Origin: Pseudoalteromonas piscicida
GTDB lineage: Bacteria > Pseudomonadota > Gammaproteobacteria > Enterobacterales > Alteromonadaceae
Reading direction: 5' to 3'
NCBI RefSeq assembly: GCF_000238315.3
Contig: NZ_CP011924.1
Span: forward strand, 2,210,501-2,274,500
Length of the DNA stretch: 64,000 nt
The translations under genes and the position numbers were made by a program. Below the pieces are notes generated by a model. The model was not told the DNA's origin and did no database searches. It saw nothing but the letters and a program-made list of their open reading frames with translations. Each line of letters begins with the position of its first letter. The first letter of the stretch is position 1. This document shows positions 18,730 through 28,206 of this stretch, in pieces.

Positions 18730-20073
18730 TTAACCTTCCTTCTCGATAGTAGTCAGGCAATCGCGTAGGATTGAACCGTACTCATATTTGCCCGGACATA
18801 CGTAAGTACATAGTGCTAAATCTTCTTCATCTAGCTCTAGTGCACCCAACGAAATCGCAGAATCTAGATCACGTGAAATAAGATCACGTAATAATAGCGT
18901 TGGCAAAATATCGAGTGGCATAACACGCTCATAGTTACCGATTGGTACCATCGCACGCTTAGAACCACCAGTAGACGTTGTCATCTTGAACAAACGGCTA
19001 GGTGTTAAGTGTGAAATGAATGTACGTGTTACGGAGAATTTGTCACTACCAGGAGCGATCCAGCCAAATAGCTCTTTCTCGCGACCTTCAAGTAAAACTG
19101 ATACTTGAGTATGGTAACGACCAAGGTAAGCGTGAGGGCCAGTTGCTGTTTTACCAGCTAACACAGAGCCAGAAATGACTCGGTTATCACCGTCTTCAAG
19201 CTCGCCTGCAACTAAATCTGTTAGCGACGCACCGACATGAGTTTTTACTAAGCGAGGGTTCTTAACTCGAGGACCTGCTAGAGCAATAACTCTGTCTGAG
19301 TAGATTTCACCTGTCAGGAACAACTTACCAAACGCGATGACATCTTGGTAACCAATGTGCCAAACTTGCTTGTTTGTACCTACAGAATCTAGGAAGTGAA
19401 TGTGAGTACCCACGTTACCTGCTGGGTGCACACCTGCAAACTCATGAACTTCTACTTGTGAGATAGAAGAACTAGGTACGTTAGCACCCGCTTTCTTACA
19501 CACAAATACTTTGCCTTCAGTCAAACGAGATACAACCGCTAGACCCGCTTCAAACGCTTCCACGTTTTCTGCGATGATAACAGCAGGATCTGCTGCTAAC
19601 GGATTAGTATCTGTTGCTGTCACAAAGATTGAGCTAGGTGTTGCACTCGGCACAGCGACACGGCTGAATGGACGTGCACGAAGCGCTGGCCACTGACCAG
19701 ACTCGATTAGCACTTCCTTCACTTTTTCAGAGTCTAAGTTGCTTAAATCAGCAGCTGAAAACTTCTCGAAAGTGATTTGCTCGTCGCCTTGAACTTCGAT
19801 CACAACGGATTGAAGTACACGCTTAGCACCACGGTTAATTTCTTTAACTACACCAGAAGCTGGCGCAGTAAACTTGACGCCTGGGTTCTTTTTATCTTCA
19901 AAAAGAACTTGGCCTTTTTTGACTTGGTCATCCACACGAATATGCATGGTAGGACGCATACCGATGAATTCTTCACCTAGCACAGCTACTCGTTTGACGG
20001 CAGAACCATCATGAATAACTTGCTGAGGTGCGCCCTCTATTGGTAAGTCCAGACCTTTTTTTATGTTGATCAT
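18730..20073 (-). CDS. nqrA: Na+-NQR subunit A
   Basis: NqrA is the soluble cytoplasmic subunit and first gene of the operon. The N-terminus [14 protein letters not shown] and the stretch [17 protein letters not shown] are characteristic, and [12 protein letters not shown] is near the C-terminus. I chose the ATG at 20073 because known NqrA proteins begin with [11 protein letters not shown]; an ATG four residues earlier (20085) is also possible, and neither has a clear ribosome-binding site. Confidence 0.96.
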   Translation of the reverse strand: MINIKKGLDLPIEGAPQQVIHDGSAVKRVAVLGEEFIGMRPTMHIRVDDQVKKGQVLFEDKKNPGVKFTAPASGVVKEINRGAKRVLQSVVIEVQGDEQITFEKFSAADLSNLDSEKVKEVLIESGQWPALRARPFSRVAVPSATPSSIFVTATDTNPLAADPAVIIAENVEAFEAGLAVVSRLTEGKVFVCKKAGANVPSSSISQVEVHEFAGVHPAGNVGTHIHFLDSVGTNKQVWHIGYQDVIAFGKLFLTGEIYSDRVIALAGPRVKNPRLVKTHVGASLTDLVAGELEDGDNRVISGSVLAGKTATGPHAYLGRYHTQVSVLLEGREKELFGWIAPGSDKFSVTRTFISHLTPSRLFKMTTSTGGSKRAMVPIGNYERVMPLDILPTLLLRDLISRDLDSAISLGALELDEEDLALCTYVCPGKYEYGSILRDCLTTIEKEG

Positions 20074-20085
20074 ACGCACTTGCAT

Positions 20086-20448
20086 TACATTAACGGAAAG
20101 AAACTGAAAATATCTTTAGTCACCACAGCGCCACCTCGTTTGTACTAAGTATTAGGTATAAAGAGCAGAAAGTTATGAGTCCGGATAGGGTTCCCAAACA
20201 AGCCCCTTTAAAATACCCCTCAACGCGCACAAAAAAGCAGCGTCGTGATAAAAGTCCTCACATATTTCTCTGATTTTAACATTAATCGTACTGAGTATGC
20301 GAGTGGAATTATGAAATTAATACGACTTTAACGTGGATTTAGATTAGTTGAAAAATCCATCACTGGAGGGAGTATAGACCAAAGTTGCATAGATAAAATT
20401 TTTCTTACCCTAATCTACAAAATAAGTAAAAATTCACGGTCAAACAAA
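20086..20448. other. Leader and promoter region of the nqr operon
   Basis: About 360 bp with no credible reading frame lies between the fabV terminator and nqrA. The nqr promoter must lie here. I could not pick a convincing -35/-10 pair or regulator site, and I see no riboswitch core. The length is generous for a simple promoter and leaves room for a long leader. Confidence 0.35.
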
Positions 20449-20450
20449 AA

Positions 20451-20480
20451 CGGGCAAAGTACCAAGTAGCACTTTGCCCG
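20451..20480 (-). terminator. Terminator after fabV
   Basis: The ten-base stem CGGGCAAAGT / ACTTTGCCCG with a ten-base loop is followed by TTTTTGTTTG on the minus strand, 36 bp after fabV. Confidence 0.9.
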
Positions 20481-20515
20481 CAAAATCAAAAACAGTGAGA
20501 TCAAAAACCGTGAAA

Positions 20516-21706
20516 TTAAACTAGGTGACTAATTTCTACCGTTGCATCCACATCAGCTTCGTAATCTACGCCGTCAACTCCGAAGCCGAATAGCTTCAAG
20601 AATTCGTTGTGATAACCAACATAATCCGTCAATTCATCAATTGTATCAGTATCAACAGTATCCCAAATAGTTTGCACACGAGCTTGAACGCCGTCTTCTA
20701 GTTCCTTATAGTTTTGGAACAAGTGACCGCCATCATCAAAGCGTGGCGATTGACCATATAGATTTTCAGTAAACAGCCCATGAATTTGCTCGATTGTCCC
20801 TTCATAAGTTCCATCACCTTTCATCACTTTAAATAGTGCAGAGATATAAAGAGGCATAATTGGAATAGCAGAGCTTGCCTGCGTCACTACTGCATTCAGT
20901 GAAGACACATAAGCTTCGCCTTTAATATCAGCAGTGGTTTCGCGAATTGCCAGCGTCGCACGATCCAAGTCTTCTTTTGCTTTACCAATCGTTGCGTGGC
21001 CGTATATTGGCCAAGTCAACTCTTTACCAATATAAGTGTATGCCGTTGTTTTGAAACCATCAGCCAGTACATCTGCTTGCTTAAGCGCATCAATCCAAAG
21101 TTCCCAGTCTTCACCACCCATCACTTTCACCGTATTGGCGATTTCGTCTTCGTTAGCAGCTTCAACTGTCATTTCATCAATGACGCGCTTAGAAGTATTC
21201 AGGTTTTTAGTTGTGATAGCTGAGCCAATTGGCTTAAGTGTTGAAGAATAAACTTCATCAGATTTAGGGTCTTTACGACGAGGAGACGCAAGGCTATATA
21301 CCACTAAATCTACTTTACCCAATTCAGCTTTGATGGTGTCGATGGTTTTTTGCTTCAACTCATCAGAAAATGCATCGCCATTGATATTTTTCGACCACAA
21401 ACCCGCTTCTTCTGCAGCTTGTTGGAAGGCAGCCGTATTATACCAACCCGCTGACGCGGTTTTCTTCTCTGAGCCTTCTTTTTCAAAGAAGATACCTAAC
21501 GTTTTCGCACCGGCACCAAATGCAGCCGTGATACGCGATGCCAAGCCATAACCTGTCGATGCACCAATTACTAATACATTTTTAGGACCATTTTCGATTT
21601 GGCCTTGTTGTTTTACGTATTCAATCTGTTCTTGAACGTGTGCAGCACAGCCTACTGGATGCGCATTAGTACAAATAAATCCGCGAATTTTTGGTTTGAT
21701 GACCAT
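20516..21706 (-). CDS. fabV: Trans-2-enoyl-CoA / enoyl-ACP reductase FabV
   Basis: The 396-residue enzyme is the FabV type of enoyl reductase, which catalyses the last step of each fatty acid elongation round and is commonly triclosan-insensitive. [20 protein letters not shown], the NAD-binding [28 protein letters not shown] and [20 protein letters not shown] (the Tyr/Lys catalytic region) are all present. It is a single-gene unit between two terminators. Confidence 0.97.
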   Translation of the reverse strand: MVIKPKIRGFICTNAHPVGCAAHVQEQIEYVKQQGQIENGPKNVLVIGASTGYGLASRITAAFGAGAKTLGIFFEKEGSEKKTASAGWYNTAAFQQAAEEAGLWSKNINGDAFSDELKQKTIDTIKAELGKVDLVVYSLASPRRKDPKSDEVYSSTLKPIGSAITTKNLNTSKRVIDEMTVEAANEDEIANTVKVMGGEDWELWIDALKQADVLADGFKTTAYTYIGKELTWPIYGHATIGKAKEDLDRATLAIRETTADIKGEAYVSSLNAVVTQASSAIPIMPLYISALFKVMKGDGTYEGTIEQIHGLFTENLYGQSPRFDDGGHLFQNYKELEDGVQARVQTIWDTVDTDTIDELTDYVGYHNEFLKLFGFGVDGVDYEADVDATVEISHLV

Positions 21707-21740
21707 AAGAGATCCTATCCATTGATTTGATACAAAATAA

Positions 21741-21762
21741 AAGTGAGATTGGTCTCACTTTA
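21741..21762 (-). terminator. Terminator between bolA and fabV
   Basis: The perfect stem AAGTGAGA / TCTCACTT with a TTGG loop is followed on the minus strand by TTTATTTTG. It lies 50 bp after bolA and ahead of fabV. Confidence 0.82.
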
Positions 21763-21811
21763 TTAAAATTACTGCGTAGTGTACTGGCAGATATGTAAAA
21801 CACACATCTGA

Positions 21812-22126
21812 TCAGCTATCAAACTTAGAACCACCCAAACATTTTGGTGACTCTGGCGTCTGACCTTCTTTGTCTGAAAACTCTTCTGGTGTATAGGCAT
21901 GAATGGCCAAAGCGTGAATATGGTTTTGCAGCTCATCTTTTAGCACTTCATTGATCTTTCGATGACGCTGCAGCAGCCGCTGACCGATAAATTGTTCGCT
22001 TACAACAATGACTTTAAAATGAGACTCTTCGCCACGGCTGTGCATATGGCTTTCATTGATAACGTTCAGATGCTTGCACGCAACGGCTTCAGCTATTTTG
22101 TCATAAATCTGTGATTGCATTGACAT
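21812..22126 (-). CDS. bolA: BolA family protein
   Basis: The 104-residue product has the class II KH-like BolA fold. HMHSRGEESHFKVIVVSEQF contains the conserved histidines used with monothiol glutaredoxins for [2Fe-2S] binding, and RLLQRHRKINEVLKDEL and IHALAIHAYTPEEF follow. BolA in E. coli affects morphology, biofilm and stress responses. Its size and C-terminal extension fit BolA better than the shorter IbaG. The start could be Met-1 or Met-3. Confidence 0.9.
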   Translation of the reverse strand: MSMQSQIYDKIAEAVACKHLNVINESHMHSRGEESHFKVIVVSEQFIGQRLLQRHRKINEVLKDELQNHIHALAIHAYTPEEFSDKEGQTPESPKCLGGSKFDS

Positions 22127-22171
22127 TATACTTTGTCTCCTAGAGCAATTCGTGACGCTACTATACGCCGT

Positions 22172-22765
22172 TCAGCGCGTATTTCCAACACTTCGAAAAG
22201 TGAGATTAATACGCCCCTGAGTCACCTTGGCCTGCTTTGGCAAAGCATGTTGATAGTCGCGCTGGCTATCACCTTGCATTACCAATAAGCTGCCTGTTTC
22301 CAATAGAATATCAGTTACAGAGTGACTTACTTTGTGGCGTATTTTAAATTTACGGGTCGCGCCAAGCGACAGTGAAGCAATTATGGGCGTCAAACCGAGT
22401 TCAGGTTCATCATCACTGTGCCAGCCCATACTGTCTTGACCGTCACGATAAAAATTAGCCAATACTGCATTAAAAGGCATATTAAATCTGCGTTCTAGCG
22501 TTTGTCTGATCCCCAGCAATACCGAAGGCCAAGGAGCATTTTCAAGTCGCTTTCCAGAATAACTGTAATGCACGTCAGGGTCGGCAATAAATCGTTCAAG
22601 TCGAGGCGTTTGATGGGTCTTACCAAATAAGGTGATGGTATTTTGCTGCCACGCAAGGCTATTCAGTAGTACATTATATAGCGCTAGACTTTTATCGAAG
22701 CTAATAGCCTGTGCTTGATAGCTAAAACCGCACGGCAAGTTCCGTGCTTTGTCTACTGCTCTCAT
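22172..22765 (-). CDS. alkB: AlkB-type 2-oxoglutarate/Fe(II)-dependent dioxygenase
   Basis: This 197-residue protein carries the HxD iron motif in MGWHSDDEPEL (about residue 115), the ANFYRDGQDSM strand before it, ASLSLGATRKFKIRH, and a C-terminal QGRINLTFR with the 2-oxoglutarate-binding arginines. The form is close to the AlkB2/3 type that demethylates 1-methyladenine and 3-methylcytosine in nucleic acid. It is divergent from rlmG with 38 bp between the start codons. Confidence 0.9.
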   Translation of the reverse strand: MRAVDKARNLPCGFSYQAQAISFDKSLALYNVLLNSLAWQQNTITLFGKTHQTPRLERFIADPDVHYSYSGKRLENAPWPSVLLGIRQTLERRFNMPFNAVLANFYRDGQDSMGWHSDDEPELGLTPIIASLSLGATRKFKIRHKVSHSVTDILLETGSLLVMQGDSQRDYQHALPKQAKVTQGRINLTFRSVGNTR

Positions 22766-22803
22766 GTTAAACTACCCGCTGCTTTTATTTATAGAACATT
22801 CAC

Positions 22804-23934
22804 ATGACGACTGATGCAATTCTAGCCGGAAACCCTTTTACGCTACATAGGTTTCCACTCGATCAAAAAAATCGTAGCTTACAAGCTTGGGATTCAGCCG
22901 ACGAATACCTGTTAGATTATGTCTTTGAACATCACCGCGATGCAAATCGTATTCTCATTCTCAACGATAGTTTTGGCGCATTATGCTGTGCACTTGCTGA
23001 CAAGCACTGTACGGTAGTGACCGACTCTTATGTGAGTACCCTCGCCTATGAGTATAATTTAGAGGCCAACGAACTTGCGGACGCTAAGGTTGATGTACTC
23101 ACTAGCATGGATGAGCTGCCAAAGGATATCGATCTGATATTAATAAAAATTCCCAAAAACTCAGGGCTATTGCAAGCGCAACTTGCACAGTTAAGTAAAT
23201 TGACTATAGACATTCCCGTCATTGCGGCTGGCAAAGCAAAAGAAATTCACACCTCAACATTAAAAAGCTTTAGCCACTTTTTGACGGAGCCAACGACTAG
23301 CTTAGCGGTAAAAAAATCGCGTTTGGTGTTCAGCAAGACGTCAGCCAAAGCCATTGATAGTAAATTCCCTGTGTCTTGGCCGCTGGAAAAAACCGATTTT
23401 ACCTTGTCGAATGAAGCAAATGTTTTCTCACGAGATTCTCTTGATATAGGCGCACGCTTTTTTATCAATTACCTCCCTATGGGGAAAAAGCCATTGAAGG
23501 TCATTGATCTTGGCTGCGGTAATGGTGTCATCGGATTGATGACGCTCGCAAAAATGCCAAATGCCACCGTCACCTTTATCGACGAGTCCGCGATGGCGGT
23601 GCATAGCGCGGAGCAAAATGTCGTGGATAACCTACCCGAGCGTGTCGCTGATTGTCAGTTCGTTCAAAACGACTGCCTTACGGGTTTTGAAAATTACGGT
23701 GCGGATCTGATACTGTGTAACCCACCATTCCATCAGGCCAACGCAATCACCGATCACATTGCTTGGCAGATGTTTTTACAAGCTAAGGCTGCGCTTCGCC
23801 AAGGGGGAGAGTTAAGAATTATCGGTAACCGCCACTTGGAATACGACGACAAACTCAAGCGTTTGTTCGGTAACAGCAAGACACTAGGCAACAACAAAAA
23901 ATTCACTGTTTTAAGTGCAATAAAGAGGAGCTAA
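22804..23934 (+). CDS. rlmG: 23S rRNA (guanine(1835)-N2)-methyltransferase
   Basis: The 376-residue protein has the two-domain RsmC/RlmG architecture: a degenerate N-terminal methyltransferase-like domain (ILILNDSFGALCCALA) and a catalytic C-terminal domain with the SAM motif VIDLGCGNGVIGL and the active-site LILCNPPFHQ. HIAWQMFLQAKAALRQGGEL and the end GNNKKFTVL fit RlmG better than RsmC, as does the length. It methylates N2 of G1835 in 23S rRNA. It begins a forward cluster with yajG, a cyclophilin and ampG. Confidence 0.92.
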   Translation: MTTDAILAGNPFTLHRFPLDQKNRSLQAWDSADEYLLDYVFEHHRDANRILILNDSFGALCCALADKHCTVVTDSYVSTLAYEYNLEANELADAKVDVLTSMDELPKDIDLILIKIPKNSGLLQAQLAQLSKLTIDIPVIAAGKAKEIHTSTLKSFSHFLTEPTTSLAVKKSRLVFSKTSAKAIDSKFPVSWPLEKTDFTLSNEANVFSRDSLDIGARFFINYLPMGKKPLKVIDLGCGNGVIGLMTLAKMPNATVTFIDESAMAVHSAEQNVVDNLPERVADCQFVQNDCLTGFENYGADLILCNPPFHQANAITDHIAWQMFLQAKAALRQGGELRIIGNRHLEYDDKLKRLFGNSKTLGNNKKFTVLSAIKRS

Positions 23935-23938
23935 CTTC

Positions 23939-24496
23939 ATGCGTTTTTCATTGCTGATTATTTTGCTAACCTTGATACTCGTGGGCTGTGAAAGCTCACC
24001 ACGCAGTGTCATTCTTCATCCGGAGTATCAAGGACCTTCGTCAAACGCGCTTGCCGCCAACGTGGCGGTCAAAGTAAACGATCTACGAACCACAAAATAC
24101 ACCATTCGCGTGAAAAACCAAGAGCCCGCACTTTACGTACCTGATGCTAATTTACCAGTTAATTTCAATCAGGTATTAACGCAAGCACTCACCGCACATG
24201 GCGCGCAAATAACACCGGTCGCTGCTGCGCAAATCACTGTGAATATCAATCGCTTTAAAGCCATTATTGATGAATCTTTCTCGACTCATCAAAGTGATGC
24301 TGAAGCTGACGTCACCGTACTGATAAAGCAAGGCGCTCGCAGTTTCGAAAAGCAATATAAAGGTAGTGCTAATTTAAATGGCCCACTAAAACACGACCAA
24401 GCCAAAGTCGAAGAGCAGCTCAACAACCTAGCTCAACAGGTTGTTACTCGAATCGTTCAAGATCCTGAATTTATTCAATTTGTGAGAGGAAGTTAA
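23939..24496 (+). CDS. yajG: YajG-family lipoprotein
   Basis: The 185-residue lipoprotein has a lipobox LVGC (Cys about residue 17) followed by a YajG domain: VAVKVNDLRTTKYTIRV, and PVNFNQVLTQALTAHGAQIT further on. It starts five bases after rlmG and shares one base with the next gene. In enterobacteria yajG is adjacent to ampG, and the same association is kept here with a cyclophilin in between. Function unknown; envelope location is expected. Confidence 0.88.
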   Translation: MRFSLLIILLTLILVGCESSPRSVILHPEYQGPSSNALAANVAVKVNDLRTTKYTIRVKNQEPALYVPDANLPVNFNQVLTQALTAHGAQITPVAAAQITVNINRFKAIIDESFSTHQSDAEADVTVLIKQGARSFEKQYKGSANLNGPLKHDQAKVEEQLNNLAQQVVTRIVQDPEFIQFVRGS

Positions 24497-25113
24497 TGAA
24501 AAAAATAATTCTAAGCTTAACCGTCCTATTATTAAGTATGAATGTATTTGCCGAAATGAACGGTAAATTCGTACAAAAGAATAATCTATTCCCTCGAGTT
24601 CAGATCAATACCAGTAAAGGGCCGATTATTGTCGAACTAGACAGATCGAGAGCGCCTATCACAGTAAATAACTTTTTAACTTACGTTATCAATAAAGACT
24701 ATAACGGCTCTGTCTTTCATCGAGTTGAGCGTGATGAAGCCAACGAAAAAGACTTTGTTATCCAAGGTGGAGGTTACGACAAAGAGTACGATGGTATGTT
24801 TGAGCGCGAAGCTATCTTCAATGAAAGCGGTAATGGTTTGAAAAATGATATGTATACCATTGCCATGGCCTACCAAGACAACAAACCACACTCAGGTACC
24901 AGACAGTTTTTCTTTAATATGGATGACAACGATCACTTGAACCCGGGTAGAGGCTGGGGTTTTGCCGTGTTCGGAAACGTCTCTGAAGGCTATGAAACAC
25001 TGGACGCAATTATGAAGGTGGAAACCGGCTACAATGAAAAGCTTGGCTATACCTTTATACCCAAAGAGCCCGTCATTATTCTTTCAGTCGAAGTATTAAA
25101 GCAGCCAGAGTAA
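24496..25113 (+). CDS. Secreted cyclophilin-type peptidyl-prolyl isomerase
   Basis: A signal peptide of about 19 residues (ending NVFA) is followed by a cyclophilin domain: SKGPIIVELD, FHRVERDE, FVIQGGGYD, KPHSGTRQFFFN and GFAVFGNVSEG. Active-site equivalents (FHR and the QFFFN segment) are present, though the canonical region is slightly divergent, as in bacterial PpiA/PpiB. It should act in the periplasm on proline peptide bonds. ATG overlaps the yajG stop by one base. Confidence 0.9.
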   Translation: MKKIILSLTVLLLSMNVFAEMNGKFVQKNNLFPRVQINTSKGPIIVELDRSRAPITVNNFLTYVINKDYNGSVFHRVERDEANEKDFVIQGGGYDKEYDGMFEREAIFNESGNGLKNDMYTIAMAYQDNKPHSGTRQFFFNMDDNDHLNPGRGWGFAVFGNVSEGYETLDAIMKVETGYNEKLGYTFIPKEPVIILSVEVLKQPE

Positions 25114-25122
25114 TACCCTTTT

Positions 25123-26508
25123 ATGTTGATATCATCTAGCTTTTCGCAATATCTTGGTTATTACAAAGACAAACATCTATTAACTGTCTTTGCTTTTGGA
25201 ATAAGTAGCGGTTTTCCTTGGGTATTGATTGGCTCGGTGATGTCAGCTTGGCTTAAAGATGAAGGGTTAAGCCGTAGCACCATTGGCCTATTTGGCTTAG
25301 TATATGGCGCCTATACAATTAACTTTTTGTGGTCCCCACTCGTTGACCGCATAAAAATTCCCCTGCTGTATAATCGCTTAGGGCAAAGACGAAGCTGGAT
25401 AGCAAGTTGCCAGTTTATTATTATTGTTGCCACCTTTGCATTAGCCACTATTTCAATTAAAGACCATCTTTCGCATGCTGCATTATTGTGCTTTATTATT
25501 GCGTTATTTTCAGCTACCCAAGATATTGCAATAGATGCTTATCGCATCGACATTTTACCAGAAGACGAAAGTGAAAAGGCAACAGCAGCGGCAGCGATGG
25601 CGACTTCAGGTTGGTGGTCTGGCTATGCCTTACTCGGTGCAATTCCGTTCTTTATGGCTGATTTACCCGGCTTTAGTTGGCCCATTATCTATCAGATGCT
25701 AAGCGTCATCGTAGTGTGTTTATTAGTTGTCACTTTGTTGGCAAAAGAACCAAAGTCTCATCGCGAGCAAGTACAGGCACAGCTACAGAAGAGTTACGAG
25801 CAAAAACTTAACCACAGCGCTTCATCAAATGCTTCTAAAAAGATCTATGCCTGGCTTGCCGTGACTCTGGTTGAACCCTTTAAGCGATTTTTTGAAAAAA
25901 ATGGGGTTAAAACGGCATGCGCCCTACTCGCCTTTATTTTCCTATTTAAGATAGGAGAGGCCTTTTTAGCCCGTATGTCCATCGTATTTTATAAAGAAGT
26001 CGGTTTTACAAACACCCAAATTGGGCAATATTCAAAGCTTGGTACCGGTGTGATCACTATCGTATTTGCTTTTCTTGGCAGTATCTTTAACCATAAATAC
26101 GGTATCGTGAAGGGCCTATTTGTTAGTGGTGTTGCAATGGCCGCATCAAATTTAATGTTTTCTTGGATTGCGATTGCAGGCCCTAAAGAACATCTATACG
26201 CGCTAGCAATTGTGGTGGACGGCTTTACCCAAGCTTGGTCACTGGTAGCAATGGTGGCGTTTATTTCTATGCTTTGTGATAGAGCGTTTAGCGCAACCCA
26301 CTATGCCTTACTTGCATCACTTGGTAGCTTAGGCCGTACCGTGCTATCAGGCTATAGTGGTTTTGTGATAGATGATTTGCTTGGAGGTAATTGGGCACTC
26401 TTCTTCGCGCTAACTGCGCTTATGGTGCTTCCGTCATTATTGTTTTTATATTTAATTCGGCACAAGCTTTATGCTATTGAAAAGGCGTATCATGCTAACA
26501 AAAGCTAG
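25123..26508 (+). CDS. ampG: AmpG family muropeptide permease (MFS)
   Basis: The 461-residue polytopic protein has an AmpG-type N-terminus, with SGFPWVLIGSVMSAWLKDEG and LWSPLVDRI, then SATQDIAIDAYRIDIL, a signature of the AmpG branch of the major facilitator superfamily. It imports anhydromuropeptides (GlcNAc-anhMurNAc-peptides) into the cytoplasm for recycling. Ten bases separate it from the cyclophilin gene, so rlmG-yajG-ppi-ampG is probably one transcript, ended by the terminator at 26509. Confidence 0.92.
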   Translation: MLISSSFSQYLGYYKDKHLLTVFAFGISSGFPWVLIGSVMSAWLKDEGLSRSTIGLFGLVYGAYTINFLWSPLVDRIKIPLLYNRLGQRRSWIASCQFIIIVATFALATISIKDHLSHAALLCFIIALFSATQDIAIDAYRIDILPEDESEKATAAAAMATSGWWSGYALLGAIPFFMADLPGFSWPIIYQMLSVIVVCLLVVTLLAKEPKSHREQVQAQLQKSYEQKLNHSASSNASKKIYAWLAVTLVEPFKRFFEKNGVKTACALLAFIFLFKIGEAFLARMSIVFYKEVGFTNTQIGQYSKLGTGVITIVFAFLGSIFNHKYGIVKGLFVSGVAMAASNLMFSWIAIAGPKEHLYALAIVVDGFTQAWSLVAMVAFISMLCDRAFSATHYALLASLGSLGRTVLSGYSGFVIDDLLGGNWALFFALTALMVLPSLLFLYLIRHKLYAIEKAYHANKS

Positions 26509-26533
26509 AGGTGCAGGTCCTTGCACCTTTTAC
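26509..26533 (+). terminator. Terminator after ampG
   Basis: The stem AGGTGCA / TGCACCT with a short loop and a T run begins directly after the ampG stop codon and lies between convergent genes. Confidence 0.85.
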
Positions 26534-26552
26534 GTTCTTGCTAACTAAACAC

Positions 26553-26795
26553 TTATTGATCTTCTTTGATTAGCTGTAAGCCTTCATAAGGATCAACTTC
26601 TAACACTTCGCAGTAACGTAAAAACTCAATGACATCCAATCGACGCTCTTGGTTTTCAATTTTACCGATGAATGAATGAGGCGTACCTAACACCTGCGCA
26701 AGACTACGCATTGTGTGACCTTTCTCGTGGCGCTTTGATTTTAGCCACTTCGTTAGTTTGCCGTTTTCTTCAGAAGAAACCGTTTTACCCATCAT
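26553..26795 (-). CDS. Small XRE-family HTH regulator
   Basis: The 80-residue protein is essentially one Cro/CI-type helix-turn-helix domain: LKSKRHEKGHTMRSLAQVLG and HSFIGKIENQERRLDVIEFL cover the five-helix fold at residues 17-64. There is no second domain. Two ATG codons lie in tandem at the start, with GGAG about ten bases upstream. Repeated CTAAAT motifs just upstream of the start suggest autoregulation. Its target beyond that is unknown. Confidence 0.82.
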   Translation of the reverse strand: MMGKTVSSEENGKLTKWLKSKRHEKGHTMRSLAQVLGTPHSFIGKIENQERRLDVIEFLRYCEVLEVDPYEGLQLIKEDQ

Positions 26796-26823
26796 AATTA
26801 AACATCTCCTACTAGATGAAAGA

Positions 26824-26873
26824 CTAAATTATCTAAATGAAATATGCCCGTCTCATTTAGTTATTATCTAAAT
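26824..26873. promoter_or_regulatory. Candidate operator for the XRE regulator
   Basis: Within 50 bp, starting 29 bp upstream of the regulator's ATG, the hexamer CTAAAT occurs at 26824, 26833 and 26868, and its complement ATTTAG at 26855. The pair CTAAATGA (26833-26840) and TCATTTAG (26853-26860) is a perfect inverted repeat with centres 20 bp apart. The location is right for autorepression. Functional assignment is inferred only. Confidence 0.45.
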
Positions 26874-27264
26874 ATTACAGTTGTAGCTTATCGAGGAACT
26901 CTACAATGCAAAATGTTAAGCCTGTATGAACTCAGCATTTTGTCTTTAGAACTCGATCAAGCTTACAGTTTACCCCGAATGCGGTACAACTTACCAGCTA
27001 GCTGCGATAAGTTATACCAAACCAGTAACACGTAGACAAAATGTTAACTTGTCCCTATGTACCCAATTAGGTATAGACTAAAACACGAGTAACACCTAAT
27101 TAATTTTTTACTTTTTCTTAATTCATTAAGGGTTGTAATATCCAGTAACACTTTAACAAATTTTTTAAAAAATGTACCAGTATTTGAAATAAATTATTTT
27201 TCTTTAAAAAATAAAAACTTACAGCTAACATTTACTAAGTGGTTAAAAAAGAGGCTATTACTAG
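26874..27264. other. 391-bp AT-rich gap with short repeats
   Basis: No protein-coding frame with codon structure is visible here. CAAAATGTTAA occurs twice (near 26908 and 27036), and CATTTTGTC near 26937 is the complement of GACAAAATG near 27034, so long-range pairing is possible. The sequence becomes very A/T-rich from 27095 on, as expected of a promoter for the small membrane protein. Confidence 0.3.
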
Positions 27265-27441
27265 ATGATTCGATTACTGTTTTTACTGCCAATTCTATTG
27301 TGCTTAGGCTGGATTTACTTCCTTCGTTCTAACGGCGTGCCGCTTAAGCAAGGGAAAAAAGGCTTTATCTACATCTTAGTATTTTCATCTTTTGTTTTAG
27401 GCTTTTTTGTCTTAATGATGTATTTAACAGGTAGTTTGTGA
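27265..27441 (+). CDS. Small two-helix membrane protein, 58 residues
   Basis: An ATG at 27265 opens a 58-codon frame ending in TGA at 27439-27441. The translation begins MIRLLFLLPILLCLGWIYFL, a clear membrane helix, then a short polar loop (RSNGVPLKQGKKG) and a second helix (FIYILVFSSFVLGFFVLMMYL). Helix-loop-helix organisation and a lysine-rich loop make chance unlikely. GAGG lies about 11 bases upstream. I do not recognise a family. It converges with erpA, sharing the terminator region at 27479. Confidence 0.65.
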   Translation: MIRLLFLLPILLCLGWIYFLRSNGVPLKQGKKGFIYILVFSSFVLGFFVLMMYLTGSL

Positions 27442-27478
27442 CGAATAAAGCAAATTGAGTTGTGATGGGTAGAAACAA

Positions 27479-27507
27479 AAAGAGCCATGACAAACGCATG
27501 ACTCTTT
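27479..27507 (-). terminator. Terminator of erpA
   Basis: AAAGAGtCATG pairs with CATGgCTCTTT across a seven-base loop, followed by T5 on the minus strand. It lies 25 bp after erpA. On the plus strand the same hairpin could also end the small membrane protein transcript. Confidence 0.82.
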
Positions 27508-27531
27508 AGTGGAACGTAGTGCGAATAAAGT

Positions 27532-27870
27532 CTAGACGCTGAAACTTGCGCCACAGCCACAAGTGGTTGTTGCATTGGGATTGTTCACAAAGAAACGTGC
27601 GCCCTCAAGCCCTTCAGTATAATCCACGATGCCGTCGATTAAATACTGAATACTCATAGGATCGACAACCATAGTGACACCGTTTTTTACGATTTCCAAA
27701 TCACCTGGATTTACTTTTTCATCGAAAGTGAAACCATATTGAAAGCCTGAGCAACCGCCACCCGTTACATACACGCGTAGCTTAAGATTGGCATTCTCTT
27801 CTTCTTCAATAAGTTCCTTTACGCGGCTTGCGGCAGCGTCAGAAAACTGAATTGGTAATTGTTCAGACAT
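27532..27870 (-). CDS. erpA: Iron-sulfur cluster insertion protein ErpA
   Basis: This 112-residue A-type carrier has the three cluster-binding cysteines in GGGCSGFQY and [29 protein letters not shown] opens the sequence as in ErpA rather than IscA or SufA. It hands [4Fe-4S] or [2Fe-2S] clusters to target enzymes, including isoprenoid biosynthesis proteins. It is a single-gene unit here. Confidence 0.95.
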   Translation of the reverse strand: MSEQLPIQFSDAAASRVKELIEEEENANLKLRVYVTGGGCSGFQYGFTFDEKVNPGDLEIVKNGVTMVVDPMSIQYLIDGIVDYTEGLEGARFFVNNPNATTTCGCGASFSV

Positions 27871-27941
27871 AGATTTAGACCCCTAATCCTGTAATCTGCA
27901 AATTATCTAATACCTGAGTATTTTAATCAAGTATAGCGTTT

Positions 27942-28090
27942 GTACCAATTATCTTTGATAAATGATCTATTTTTGGAGGAAAGAACTCGCCGTTCACCTG
28001 TCAAAAGGTTTCTATTTATTTTTTGTCATAGAGAGATTTTTAACTCTGCACCTAACCTGCTATTGAATGTATATTGATATAAATTGGTAT
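27942..28090 (+). repeat. Palindromic repeat element, degenerate copy B
   Basis: The 149-bp interval starts with GTACCAATT and ends with AATTGGTAT (28082-28090), the ends of the element at 4008 and 46591. The part after the left end, AAATGATCTATTTTTGGAGG, resembles copy A on the plus strand, but the centre has diverged and the hairpin tip is not preserved. It lies in the 327-bp gap between erpA and the ClC gene, which otherwise contains no gene. Confidence 0.5.
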
Positions 28091-28206
28091 CTATATGCTA
28101 AACCAAAGGAAATAAGACTATTGCCTCAGTTAAGTTGCGTTAGCACAAGGACTTAGTGTAAAAAATTTGATATTCTTAAACGGTTTACTATTGTGGAATG
28201 ACGTTC

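Noticed and set aside
20086..20448. Riboswitch or small RNA in the nqr leader
   Set aside because: No known core motif or strong stable hairpin was found by eye, so only a general note was given.
27369..27575. Minus-strand frame overlapping erpA's end and the small membrane protein
   Set aside because: It crosses the erpA terminator and the end of erpA in another phase, with no recognisable features.
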